Origin: Pelagihabitans pacificus
GTDB taxonomy: Bacteria > Bacteroidota > Bacteroidia > Flavobacteriales > Flavobacteriaceae
Assembly: GCF_009371985.2 (NCBI RefSeq)
Contig: NZ_VIKU02000004.1
Coordinates: forward strand, 248,001 to 312,000
Direction: 5' to 3'
DNA length: 64,000 nt
Positions 8,417 to 16,337 of this stretch are shown here, one piece after another; the stretch's first letter is position 1, and each line of letters begins with the position of its first letter. The notes under the pieces are model-generated. The model saw nothing but the letters and a program-made list of their open reading frames with translations. It had not been told where the DNA came from and searched no databases. The position numbers and the translations under genes are program-made.

Positions 8417-8460
8417 AATGGCAAGGGGTTTTTGTAAAGGCACGATAAATATAGAAATTA

Positions 8461-8490
8461 AAACTGCCCCAATGAGCCTTGGGGCAGTTT
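8461..8490 (-). terminator. Intrinsic terminator of the lipoprotein operon
   Basis: Perfect 12-bp stem AAACTGCCCCAA/TTGGGGCAGTTT with a 6-nt loop; on the minus strand the stem is followed by TAATTTC. It lies between the 296-aa lipoprotein gene and the Crp/Fnr gene and should end the lipoprotein transcript. Confidence 0.75.
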
Positions 8491-8602
8491 AACAAAAAAC
8501 CTTCCTTTTTCATAGCGGGGAAACTTCATCAAGGAATAAAGAAGATTTTTGCGGTACAACTAAAATCGGGGAACACTAGCCGGCTTTCACCCATAAGCAG
8601 GT

Positions 8603-9493
8603 CTAATCCTTTTCAAAGGTCAATAGGTCGGTGCCACCATTTCCCCCGCTCACATGCTTGAGCTCGATTTTGGAGGCAGAGTAGGATACAATATTCCAAT
8701 CCTCTGAAAGTTCGTTGAAATCCTCAGGTGCTGCAAAAAATATGTTGAAATCTATTTCCCCAGTAGAGTTTCCACTGTTAAAGTTGCCCAAGGTACAACC
8801 GTTATTGAAACGTAATCGGTCTTCTCCGTTTATTCTCATATCAACTTTGGATTCTCCATTGTATAATTCAATTTCATGCAATGTCCAAGTATCCTGAAAA
8901 TCCGCCAAATCGGCAACGGTCAGTACAACTTGAATGTTGTTGCCACTTCCGGTGGCTTCCCAACTCCCAGTATAGTTATTGGAGCCAGTACTTACCGTAA
9001 CGGTGCCATCGGCGGAAAAGTTAAAACGATAACTACTATAATTATCTTCCAAATCATTATCGTTACGCTCTAATTTATCCACAAACCAGTCGGTACATGC
9101 GGTCAAAACGTTAGTAAGTTGCTCAACCGTACAAGCATTGCAATCATCAACATTATCACCACTTGAACTGTCGTCATCGGAGTCATCACTGACATCGTCA
9201 TCTATTGTTATGGACCAGGTGCCCGTAACGGTGGTGTTGCCATTTTCTGCCACTAGGCTTCCATCTTGGTTAAAGGTAAAACCATAGCCCATAAAATCAG
9301 CCGTCTCATTTTTACCGGAATCAACAAAGTTCGTAATACTCCATGCACCGGAGGTAGCGGTAACGGTGATTTCCTCAACGTCTGCTTGTAACTTGGCAAG
9401 ATTGTCATTATCGTTGTCATCGCTATCCGATGAGCAAGCATTCAGAATCAATGCCGTTACTAAAATTCCTAGGTTTACAATGTTCTTTTTCAT
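8603..9493 (-). CDS. Modular lipoprotein with a nested domain insertion
   Basis: Surface or periplasmic lipoprotein of 296 aa. The lipobox LILNACSS has Cys20 as the lipidated residue; an Asp/Ser-rich linker follows. Residues 47-97 (WSITNF...GTWSI) and 245-296 (EDWNIV...SGGNGGTDLLTF) are the two halves of one beta-rich domain. Residues 118-233 are a separate module with a DWFVDKLERND core, bounded by cysteines. The same module and intact copies of the split domain occur in the 593-aa protein encoded 28 bp upstream, so the arrangement is a domain inserted inside another. The fold looks lipocalin-like but is not assigned. It is the second gene of an operon controlled by the motif at 11335-11368. 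Function unknown. Confidence 0.7.
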   Translation of the reverse strand: MKKNIVNLGILVTALILNACSSDSDDNDNDNLAKLQADVEEITVTATSGAWSITNFVDSGKNETADFMGYGFTFNQDGSLVAENGNTTVTGTWSITIDDDVSDDSDDDSSSGDNVDDCNACTVEQLTNVLTACTDWFVDKLERNDNDLEDNYSSYRFNFSADGTVTVSTGSNNYTGSWEATGSGNNIQVVLTVADLADFQDTWTLHEIELYNGESKVDMRINGEDRLRFNNGCTLGNFNSGNSTGEIDFNIFFAAPEDFNELSEDWNIVSYSASKIELKHVSGGNGGTDLLTFEKD

Positions 9494-9521
9494 AGTGTTC
9501 TATTTTTAATTATTATTTGGG

Positions 9522-11303
9522 TTACTGTTTTGTAAAAACCAACATGTCAATATCTCCATTACCACCACTTACGTCACTAAGTCTTATCACTGTTTCAGTT
9601 GCCAAGATGACGTCCCAGTCATCGTTAAATTCATTCAAGGGTATTGTGTTACCAAAGTCCAATGTTAGTTGGTTATCGCCATTTTGTGCTGCCCAGGTGC
9701 CATTTGTGGTACCGCCATTTGAGGCGATAACGGTACCATTGGAATTAAAATCAAAGGTAAAGCCGGCATAATCGGTGGTCTGATCAGTTCCATTATCTCG
9801 ATAAGAAGATACTGTCCAGATACCGTCAATGATAACTGTACTTAAATCGGAACTGGTATTGCCATTGTCTATTGGGTTTCTCCTAAAGGTCAAGAAATCA
9901 ATGTCATCCGTCCCTCCACTAATGTCCTTTAATCTTATAATATTGTCGTTGGCTTCAAGAACGTCCCAATCTTCCAGTAGTTGATCAAATGGAGGGTTTG
10001 TTCCAAAGTTCAGGTTCAGTTCCACATTAGTTTCGTTACCCATGTTGGTAGTCCAGCTTCCATTGGTAGTTGTACCAGTTTCACTGGCGGTGGCGGACCC
10101 ATCCAAGGCAAAGTTGAAAACCAACCCATCAAAAAGTGCAGTCTCGTCACCATCATCAAAATAATTGGTCACATACCAGTCACCTGTGGTCAAGACCTGT
10201 ACCAGAGCACTGTCGTCAACATCGTTGTTTGAAACACAGTCACTTTTAAACCTAAGGCGGTCATCTCCCATTCTTAGGTCGACCTTACTTTCATTTTGGT
10301 CCTGTTCTATTTCGTTGAGGTTCCATGTGGCATTAAAGTCCGGAAGGCTAGGTATGTTGATTGTAACCGAAATGTTGTTTCCAGAACCATTGGTTTCCCA
10401 AGTACCTGCAAATGAATTTGTGTTGAAAAGAGCAGTTAAGGTACCATCGTTTTCAAAACTGATCAGATAATCTGTGTAATTGTCTTCCAGGTCTTGGTCA
10501 TTTCGCTCCAACTTATCCACTCTCCAATCGGGACAATCCACCAATACGTCCGTGAGTTGGCTTGTGGTACAATCATCGCAATCGTCGTCGTCAAAATCAT
10601 TGTCATCATCTTCATCACAACTGTCTTTGGCATTCTCTATGATACTTTCCAGCTCGACTAAACCAAATACTTCTTTCTCGGTACGATCGTTCAATATTAC
10701 GATGATGGGGAAATCAATGCTAACAATGTCCTCTGGGTCCAGATCCAGGATAAAATTATATAGCATTTGATCGTTCTGTATGGAAATGGTGCTTGTTAGC
10801 TCACTATTAGGATTAAAGAGAGAAGCCCCAAAAGGATATTTAATATCTACACATTCTATATCATCATCTTCCTGATTCTCCGGACCGCAAGCTTGTGCAA
10901 GAGCGTCCAGCTCATTCTGGTCTGATACGGTCAACTCTGTAAAATCATTTAGTGTAACAGCAATTGGAAAAGTAATTTCCAAAGTGTCATTGTCATCGTC
11001 CATCAGTTCAAAGATATCCTCGATGGTATCAAAATCATTAGGGGTTTCCACAACGACCACCGTACCATTTACCGTAACGGTAACCGGCAAGACCAGCGTA
11101 AGACAATTTGCACCATCAATTATATTGTCATCGGACCCATCCTTTAAAGAAATCCTCTGTAGAAGGTTGGCAACGTTTGAATCTGGAGGTAAAGCCTGTT
11201 CCGGAGGGGTTCCTATAAACTCAAACTCTTCCTTCTTACAGGAGAGGTTGATGAGACTTAATACTAGTAATAAAAGACCAATAAGCTGAACACCATTTTT
11301 CAT
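9522..11303 (-). CDS. Large repeat-containing lipoprotein
   Basis: Lipoprotein of 593 aa with lipobox LINLSCKK (Cys22). Two N-terminal repeats, about 66-140 and 151-230, each contain a P-x-x-V-x-L-N-D strand pair. An acidic linker leads to module A (242-356, DWRVDKLERND). Two tandem copies of module B follow (364-475 and 486-593), each opening with W-x-V-x-x-Y-x-D-x-G and ending D-W-D-V...L-x-D-x-S-G-G...F. Modules A and B are shared with the 296-aa lipoprotein downstream. It diverges from an ECF sigma/FecR/TonB-receptor operon, so it may be a surface partner of that receptor; no SusD homolog is present. The substrate is unknown. The very acidic composition may reflect metal binding, which is only a guess. 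Confidence 0.7.
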   Translation of the reverse strand: MKNGVQLIGLLLLVLSLINLSCKKEEFEFIGTPPEQALPPDSNVANLLQRISLKDGSDDNIIDGANCLTLVLPVTVTVNGTVVVVETPNDFDTIEDIFELMDDDNDTLEITFPIAVTLNDFTELTVSDQNELDALAQACGPENQEDDDIECVDIKYPFGASLFNPNSELTSTISIQNDQMLYNFILDLDPEDIVSIDFPIIVILNDRTEKEVFGLVELESIIENAKDSCDEDDDNDFDDDDCDDCTTSQLTDVLVDCPDWRVDKLERNDQDLEDNYTDYLISFENDGTLTALFNTNSFAGTWETNGSGNNISVTINIPSLPDFNATWNLNEIEQDQNESKVDLRMGDDRLRFKSDCVSNNDVDDSALVQVLTTGDWYVTNYFDDGDETALFDGLVFNFALDGSATASETGTTTNGSWTTNMGNETNVELNLNFGTNPPFDQLLEDWDVLEANDNIIRLKDISGGTDDIDFLTFRRNPIDNGNTSSDLSTVIIDGIWTVSSYRDNGTDQTTDYAGFTFDFNSNGTVIASNGGTTNGTWAAQNGDNQLTLDFGNTIPLNEFNDDWDVILATETVIRLSDVSGGNGDIDMLVFTKQ

Positions 11304-11334
11304 TGATAAACTATTTTATCATTTTGTGACTACC

Positions 11335-11368
11335 TATAGAACAACCAAACGATAAAAACTCCTGAAAA
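11335..11368 (-). promoter_or_regulatory. Candidate ECF-sigma promoter (copy 1) before the lipoprotein operon
   Basis: Read on the minus strand: TTTTCAGGAGTTTTT, 9 bp, TTGTTCTATA, ending 31 bp before the ATG at 11303. The same two blocks with the same 9-bp spacing occur at 15733-15766 before another minus-strand gene. Both flank the ECF sigma operon, which makes it the natural candidate to read them. Confidence 0.55.
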
Positions 11369-11427
11369 TTTTTGTTTTTTTTTAAAAATCTAGTTTCCTT
11401 ACTTTTAACGAATAATTAAAAAGTTTC

Positions 11428-11952
11428 TTGAAAAAAGATTTGCATAAGGATATTTGTGAGGAAAAGGTGTTCGCTGGCATCTATAACAAATACGCCAAAA
11501 GTCTTCATGATTTTCTTTATTACAAATACGGGGAAAACTTGAACCCCGGTGACAAAGCACAAGATGCTTTTGCAAAATTATGGGAAAGCTGTAAGAAGGT
11601 AACACCTGAAAAAGCCAAATCGTTTTTATACACTGTAGCCAATAATTTGATGTTGAACGAAACAAAACATCAAAAAGTAGTTTTAAAATACAAAAGCGAG
11701 GCACCCAAAGGTTATACAAACGAAAATCCGGAGTTTATTTTTGAAAAGGAGCAATATTATAAAAGATATCAGGCAGTACTCGCCAGACTATCCGAGGAAC
11801 AGCGGACCGCATTTATGCTGAACAAGGTTGAAGGAAAAAAACATGAGGAAATAGCGCAAATTTTAGGGGTAACCAGAAAAGTCGTGGAGTACCGTATTTA
11901 TTCAGCTTTTGACCAATTGAAAAAGGAATTGGAAAATTTTAAGATAAAATAA
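11428..11952 (+). CDS. ECF RNA polymerase sigma factor (FecI/RpoE-like)
   Basis: Alternative sigma factor of 174 aa. Region 2 spans about residues 20-85, with LNPGDKAQDAFAKLWE and KAKSFLYTVANNL giving the -10-recognition helix. Region 4 is about 115-165 (LSEEQRTAFMLNKVEGKKHEEIAQILGVTRKVVEYRI), a normal helix-turn-helix for the -35. The start is TTG; no in-frame ATG before region 2 gives a better protein. The gene is followed by a FecR-type anti-sigma gene (48 bp) and a TonB receptor, the standard surface-signalling triplet of this phylum, in which receptor occupancy releases the sigma factor. Its likely targets are the two promoters with the shared bipartite motif. Confidence 0.9.
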   Translation: MKKDLHKDICEEKVFAGIYNKYAKSLHDFLYYKYGENLNPGDKAQDAFAKLWESCKKVTPEKAKSFLYTVANNLMLNETKHQKVVLKYKSEAPKGYTNENPEFIFEKEQYYKRYQAVLARLSEEQRTAFMLNKVEGKKHEEIAQILGVTRKVVEYRIYSAFDQLKKELENFKIK

Positions 11953-12000
11953 TCGGGAGAATTAATAGTTCGGTTGTTATATATACAAAGAGCCGTATTG

Positions 12001-12912
12001 ATGGATAAGGACAACTTAATACAAAAATGGCTGTCGGATGAATTGACAGTTGAAGAAAGAAAAGCATTTGAAGCCATGGAGGATGCTGCATTCTATGAAG
12101 ATATCGTAAAGAACGCGGGTATGTTCAAGGCGTCCAATTTTTCTACTGTAGCGGATTTTGAGACCTTTAAGAATAGGGCAGTTAAACCGGATACACCAGT
12201 AAGAAAACTTCATTGGTTAAAGCCAGCACTTAGGATTGCAAGCATTCTTGTAGTTTCCTTTGGGCTGTATTACTTTTTAACCTTAAATAAATCCATTGAA
12301 ATACAAACACTGGCAGCCGAAAAAACAACCATAGAATTACCCGATGCTTCAACGGTGGAACTAAATGCCCTTTCCCAAATCAGTTACAATAAAAAGGAAT
12401 GGGACAAGAAAAGGGAAATTCAACTAGAAGGTGAAGCCTTTTTTGATGTTGCGAAGGGAGCTAAGTTTGATGTGGTTACCTCCCAAGGTACGGTAAGCGT
12501 TTTAGGAACGGAGTTTAATGTAAAGCAACGGGGCACTTATTTTGAAGTTGCCTGTTTTGAGGGTACGGTACGTGTTGTTGCAGGAAAGGATGTTAAAATC
12601 CTAAAAGTAGGCGATAATTTTACCTCCATTAACGGTGAAGTTGTTTCCGGAAAAAATACTTTTGAATCACCTCAATGGACCAAAAACATCAGTTATTTCC
12701 AGCGCATTCCTGTATCAGAGGTTATTGCGGAATTGGAAAGACAGTATAATATAAAAGTAACAGTTGAAAATATTGATGCTGATTTACTTTTCACAGGAGG
12801 TTTTGCCCATGGCAATCTTGAGAACGCTCTATTAGCTATAAGTGAGCCCCTTGGGCTTAATTATGAAATACTAAAGCCAAACAAAGTACGTTTTAGTAAA
12901 CGTGAGAAATAG
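12001..12912 (+). CDS. FecR-family anti-sigma factor
   Basis: Single-pass inner-membrane regulator of 303 aa from the ATG at 12001; a TTG at 11974 is in frame but less likely. Residues 1-65 are cytoplasmic and should hold the sigma factor (IQKWLSDELTVEERKAFE). A membrane helix follows at about 70-88 (IASILVVSFGLYYFL). The periplasmic FecR domain has its hallmark LPDASTVELNALSQISY and GEAFFDVAKG, then GTEFNVK. The C-terminal DUF4974-like segment (VSEVIAELERQYNIKV) is the part that touches the receptor's STN domain. The gene overlaps the receptor by 11 bp. Confident family call. Confidence 0.92.
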   Translation: MDKDNLIQKWLSDELTVEERKAFEAMEDAAFYEDIVKNAGMFKASNFSTVADFETFKNRAVKPDTPVRKLHWLKPALRIASILVVSFGLYYFLTLNKSIEIQTLAAEKTTIELPDASTVELNALSQISYNKKEWDKKREIQLEGEAFFDVAKGAKFDVVTSQGTVSVLGTEFNVKQRGTYFEVACFEGTVRVVAGKDVKILKVGDNFTSINGEVVSGKNTFESPQWTKNISYFQRIPVSEVIAELERQYNIKVTVENIDADLLFTGGFAHGNLENALLAISEPLGLNYEILKPNKVRFSKREK

Positions 12913-15412
12913 ACTACTGGTCCTACTTTGCGTTACAATATTAGGTTGTTTATATACCGCGGCTCAAGAGGCAGAGCCATCCAAAAACCTTGATAGCGTT
13001 CTAATCCAGTTGCAGGAACGTTTTGACGTACAATTTAACTATGCATCAGTACTTGTAGATGGAATATCCATATATCCTCCAGATGCATCACTTAATTTAA
13101 AGGAATCCCTCAATTATATAAGCGAAAAAAGCAAGCTCGACTTTGTTTTTGTGTCCGACCGAATTATTTCGATAAAGTTAAAAAAGATACTGCTTTGCGG
13201 TTATCTAAAGGACAAGGACAGTGGTGAGGCTTTGCCTTACGTAACTGTCCAGAATGGCTCGAATGGAGTAATTTCCAATGAGGAAGGTTTTTTTGAACTC
13301 GAGATAAAAACTATTGAGGATATTGTTCAAATACGCCATATTGGCCATAAACCTATTCGTAGGGAAGCCAGATTTTTTAATGCAGGAGAATGTGGAACAA
13401 TATATCTGGTGCCCAATCAGGAAAAATTGGCGGAGGTTACGCTTTATGATTATTTAATACGCGGAATTGACAAACTTGATAATGCTGCCTTTCAAATAGA
13501 CTTTAATAAGTTTAGCATACTTCCAGGTCTAATAGAGGAGGATGTTCTACAATCCGTTCAGGCATTTCCAGGGATTCAAAGTGTTGATGAAACCGTTTCC
13601 AATATTAACATAAGAGGAGGTAGTAACGATCAAAATCTTATCTCTTGGGATGGAATAAAAATGTATCAGTCCGGACATTTTTTCGGATTGATATCCATGT
13701 ACAATCCAAATATTACCCAAAAGGTAGAGCTACGTAAAAATGGTACGAGTGCTTCTGATACAGACGGTGTTTCGGGTACCATAGCCATGCAGACCGAAAC
13801 CTATTTAAATCCTAAATTGAAGGGTAATATTGGAGTAAATCTTTTGGATGCCAATGGTTTTGTGGATACTCCTTTAGGCAAAAACATGTCCCTGCAAATA
13901 GCTGCGCGTAAGTCCATAAGCGGTTTTGTGGAAACACCGACCTATTCGGAGTATTTTAATCGTATTGCCCAGGATACCGAAATAGAAAGAAATAATGGCA
14001 CGGTCACTAATTCGGACTTGTCATTTGACTTTTACGATGCTTCCTTTAGATGGTTGTACCATGCCACGGACAAAGACCGTTTTAGAACCAACTTCATATA
14101 TACTACGAACAGTCTAAATTTTAATGAAAATGCAGATGTATCGGGAACCACGGAAATCCGTGAAAGTAACCTTACTCAAAGTAGTATAGCCGGTGCATTT
14201 AACTATCAAAGGGAATGGACGGAAAACTTTTCAACAGAAGCGAACTTCTACGAAACCTACTATAAGTTAAATGCCGTTAATGCGAATATTTTGGAAGATC
14301 AACGATTTTTACAAACCAACGAGGTTTCGGAAACAGGAATTAAGCTAACAGCCAAGAACAGGATAGCGCAGCAGATTCATTTGAACAGTGGGTATAATTT
14401 CATAGAGACAAAAGTGACAAATCTAGATGATGTGGACGATCCGAGATTTGTAAGGTTGGAAGGAGAAGTGTTACGGGCACACGCAGTTTTTGGAGAAATG
14501 GGTTTTTCCTCGGAAAATTCAAAGACCCAACTTAATCTGGGGGTTCGCTATACGTATTTGGAAAAATTTAAAAAGCAGCTATTGGAACCCAGATTTGTTC
14601 TCAATCACAGCTTTGGCCAAGGATTTAACGTAGAAGTGCTTGGAGAATTTAAACATCAAAATACTTCTCAGATCATCAATTTCCAAAATGATTTTTTAGG
14701 TGTGGAAAAGCGAAGATGGCAGTTGTCCAATGACGAGTCCATACCGGTTATTACAAGCAAGCAAGCATCCTTGGGTCTAAGCTATAATAAAACAGGCTGG
14801 TTGATGGATCTGGTTTCATTTTATAAAAAAATAGACGGGATCACTACACAGAGTCAAGGATTTCAGGATAGTTACGAATTTGTAAGAACAGCCGGGGCTT
14901 ATGATGCTACAGGCATTGATGTCTTACTTAGAAAACAGCTAAATAAAAGTAACGCCTGGCTTAGCTATGCTTACCTTAAGAGCAACTACTTTTTTAATGA
15001 ACTGCCGGAAACAGGTTTCCCAAGTAATTTTGATATTACCCATATAATTACCTTAGGTGCCAATTACACTTTAAATGATTTCCTTTTTGCGGCCGGATTA
15101 AATTGGCGTACTGGAAAACCTTTCACACAACCTATTGCCGACAATGAAGTAACTGATGGAAATATTAATTTTGGCAATGCCAATGAAGCGAGGCAGGATG
15201 ATTACTTGAGGGTGGACATTTCGGCAAAATATGAATTTAAATTTGGACGTAAAACAAAGGCACAGATAGGAATGGCCGTTTGGAATGTACTGAACCGAGA
15301 TAATACAATCAATACTTTTTTTAGAACAAATTCTTTGAACCAATTACAGATAATTGAACAAAGTTCTCTTGGTATAACGCCCAATGCCACTTTCAGACTT
15401 TTCTTTTTATAA
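12902..15412 (+). CDS. TonB-dependent outer-membrane receptor with STN signalling domain
   Basis: Receptor of 836 aa starting at GTG inside the FecR gene. After the signal peptide (ends LYTAAQ) comes an STN/secretin-type signalling domain, about 28-98, which talks to FecR. A carboxypeptidase-regulatory-like domain follows, about 98-180 (CGYLKDKDSGEALPYVTVQ). The plug begins near residue 210 (SVQAFPGIQSVDETVSNINIRGG) and the barrel runs to the terminal FRLFFL. No SusD lipoprotein accompanies it, so this is more like a FecA-type uptake receptor than a glycan SusC. Cargo is unknown. The gene is AT-rich compared with genes beyond 16.3 kb (one hand-counted 60-base line at 14221 is 35% GC). Confidence 0.92.
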   Translation: MRNRLLVLLCVTILGCLYTAAQEAEPSKNLDSVLIQLQERFDVQFNYASVLVDGISIYPPDASLNLKESLNYISEKSKLDFVFVSDRIISIKLKKILLCGYLKDKDSGEALPYVTVQNGSNGVISNEEGFFELEIKTIEDIVQIRHIGHKPIRREARFFNAGECGTIYLVPNQEKLAEVTLYDYLIRGIDKLDNAAFQIDFNKFSILPGLIEEDVLQSVQAFPGIQSVDETVSNINIRGGSNDQNLISWDGIKMYQSGHFFGLISMYNPNITQKVELRKNGTSASDTDGVSGTIAMQTETYLNPKLKGNIGVNLLDANGFVDTPLGKNMSLQIAARKSISGFVETPTYSEYFNRIAQDTEIERNNGTVTNSDLSFDFYDASFRWLYHATDKDRFRTNFIYTTNSLNFNENADVSGTTEIRESNLTQSSIAGAFNYQREWTENFSTEANFYETYYKLNAVNANILEDQRFLQTNEVSETGIKLTAKNRIAQQIHLNSGYNFIETKVTNLDDVDDPRFVRLEGEVLRAHAVFGEMGFSSENSKTQLNLGVRYTYLEKFKKQLLEPRFVLNHSFGQGFNVEVLGEFKHQNTSQIINFQNDFLGVEKRRWQLSNDESIPVITSKQASLGLSYNKTGWLMDLVSFYKKIDGITTQSQGFQDSYEFVRTAGAYDATGIDVLLRKQLNKSNAWLSYAYLKSNYFFNELPETGFPSNFDITHIITLGANYTLNDFLFAAGLNWRTGKPFTQPIADNEVTDGNINFGNANEARQDDYLRVDISAKYEFKFGRKTKAQIGMAVWNVLNRDNTINTFFRTNSLNQLQIIEQSSLGITPNATFRLFFL

Positions 15413-15476
15413 ACACGAATTACCGGATTTATAAAGTAAGTTTCTTTTCTATCCATAAACTAAAATGTGGTCATAA

Positions 15477-15511
15477 AAAAACTGTGCCCTGGGGAAACAG
15501 GCACAGTTTTT
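15477..15511. terminator. Bidirectional intrinsic terminator
   Basis: Perfect 12-bp stem AAAAACTGTGCC/GGCACAGTTTTT around an 11-nt loop. A T tract follows on both strands, so it can end the receptor operon (+) and the convergent 47-residue gene (-). Confidence 0.85.
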
Positions 15512-15563
15512 CATCTTATATTAAAATAAAAGTAGGTTCTTTAAAAGGGGGTTGGGTTTTAAG

Positions 15564-15707
15564 CTATATTAGTACAAATAGTACCCCGAATTGCAGAACG
15601 GTAAAGGCGATAAGTCCTTTTAAAAAAATACTCTGACATTCAAATATTCTATCTATTTCTTCTTTTTCTTCTCTTTTTAATACAAAGGTTGATACGAGCT
15701 TTTTCAT
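15564..15707 (-). CDS. 47-residue membrane-anchored small protein
   Basis: Short gene, 47 codons plus stop. The first half is charged (KREEKEEIDRIFECQ) and the second half is one membrane helix (GLIAFTVLQFGVLFVLI). Reading the frame further upstream is possible but gives a longer, less likely protein, and the conserved promoter motif at 15733-15766 lies 25 bp before this ATG. The motif matches that of the lipoprotein operon, so the gene probably belongs to the ECF sigma regulon. A terminator at 15477-15511 closes it. The short cytoplasmic/membrane layout could suit an accessory to the TonB or anti-sigma system, but no homolog is recognised. Confidence 0.55.
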   Translation of the reverse strand: MKKLVSTFVLKREEKEEIDRIFECQSIFLKGLIAFTVLQFGVLFVLI

Positions 15708-15732
15708 TATGTAATTTTTTGGTCTGTTTGTA

Positions 15733-15766
15733 TATAAAACAATCCAAAGGCAAAAACTCCTGAAAA
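15733..15766 (-). promoter_or_regulatory. Candidate ECF-sigma promoter (copy 2) before the 47-residue gene
   Basis: Minus strand: TTTTCAGGAGTTTTT, 9 bp, TTGTTTTATA, ending 25 bp before the ATG at 15707. The first block is identical, and the second identical but for one C/T change, to the site at 11335-11368. Confidence 0.55.
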
Positions 15767-15940
15767 AAAATTGATTTTTTTCGAAAAAATCTGTAATCCA
15801 AGTAAAACGGGCCATTACACTAGGTAATACAAACAAGAAAATTCTGAATAATATTGGCATTTTTCGCTGAATTGACGCATATTTTAGTATGGTTCTAATG
15901 AATCTTGTTTAAAATAGGACGATACCTTTAGTCAAATTAG

Positions 15941-16030
15941 AATACGTTTTTTGATTTTTACCGGAACGGTTAGCTTGATTAAAATTCATTGGGTATAACG
16001 CCCAATGCCGTACTGAGGATTTATTTTTAA
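15941..16030 (+). pseudogene. Decayed C-terminus of a second TonB-dependent receptor
   Basis: In one frame the 30 codons read NTFFDFYRNG*LD*NS followed by LGITPNAVLRIYF and a stop. The intact receptor ends NTFF...LGITPNATFRLFFL and stop, with the same order and nearly the same spacing. An 18-base stretch (GGTATAACGCCCAATGCC) is identical between the two. Two in-frame stops show that it is dead. Nothing recognisable remains upstream, so only the 3' end of the old gene survives. Confidence 0.65.
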
Positions 16031-16146
16031 TATTCAAGGCAAATTAGACTGTAGGGCCGGAAAAGTGGTAGGAAATAACTGTTTAAGAAGTCCGGCCAAC
16101 GAACGTTTGACAAGACTTCTACATTTTCTTTTATATGATTCATTAA

Positions 16147-16266
16147 ATGGCCGCTATATGGTTTGGGGTACTATTTATTGCCATACGAACAGGAATGCCC
16201 GCTCTACTTGCGGGACGCCCAGAATGTTTGGTGATGATATTTACCGTTGTATTACCCGTTCGGTAG
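16147..16266 (+). other. Uncertain 39-codon hydrophobic frame in the 16031-16337 gap
   Basis: The 16031-16337 stretch has no clear gene. One short frame (ATG at 16147) encodes a hydrophobic peptide beginning MAAIWFGVLFIAIRTGMP and ending VVLPVR. It could be a small membrane protein or a leftover piece of a gene from the same decaying region as the receptor remnant. An inverted pair GGCCGGA (16055-16061) and TCCGGCC (16091-16097) lies just before it. Evidence is weak. Confidence 0.2.
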
Positions 16267-16337
16267 AAGTCCCTGTGGTATTAGTTCGGTTACAGCCATA
16301 TCTCGGAAAGTGGCACGAACTGGGGCAATAAGATATT

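Noticed and set aside
15989-16008. Palindromic CATTGGG-N7-CCCAATG at 15988-16008 as a transcription terminator
   Set aside because: No T tract follows, and the sequence is explained better as the relic of a TonB-receptor 3' end.
16055-16097. Inverted GGCCGGA/TCCGGCC pair as an integron attC-like or IS end
   Set aside because: Only 7-bp arms, no integrase or transposase in the window and no flanking duplications.
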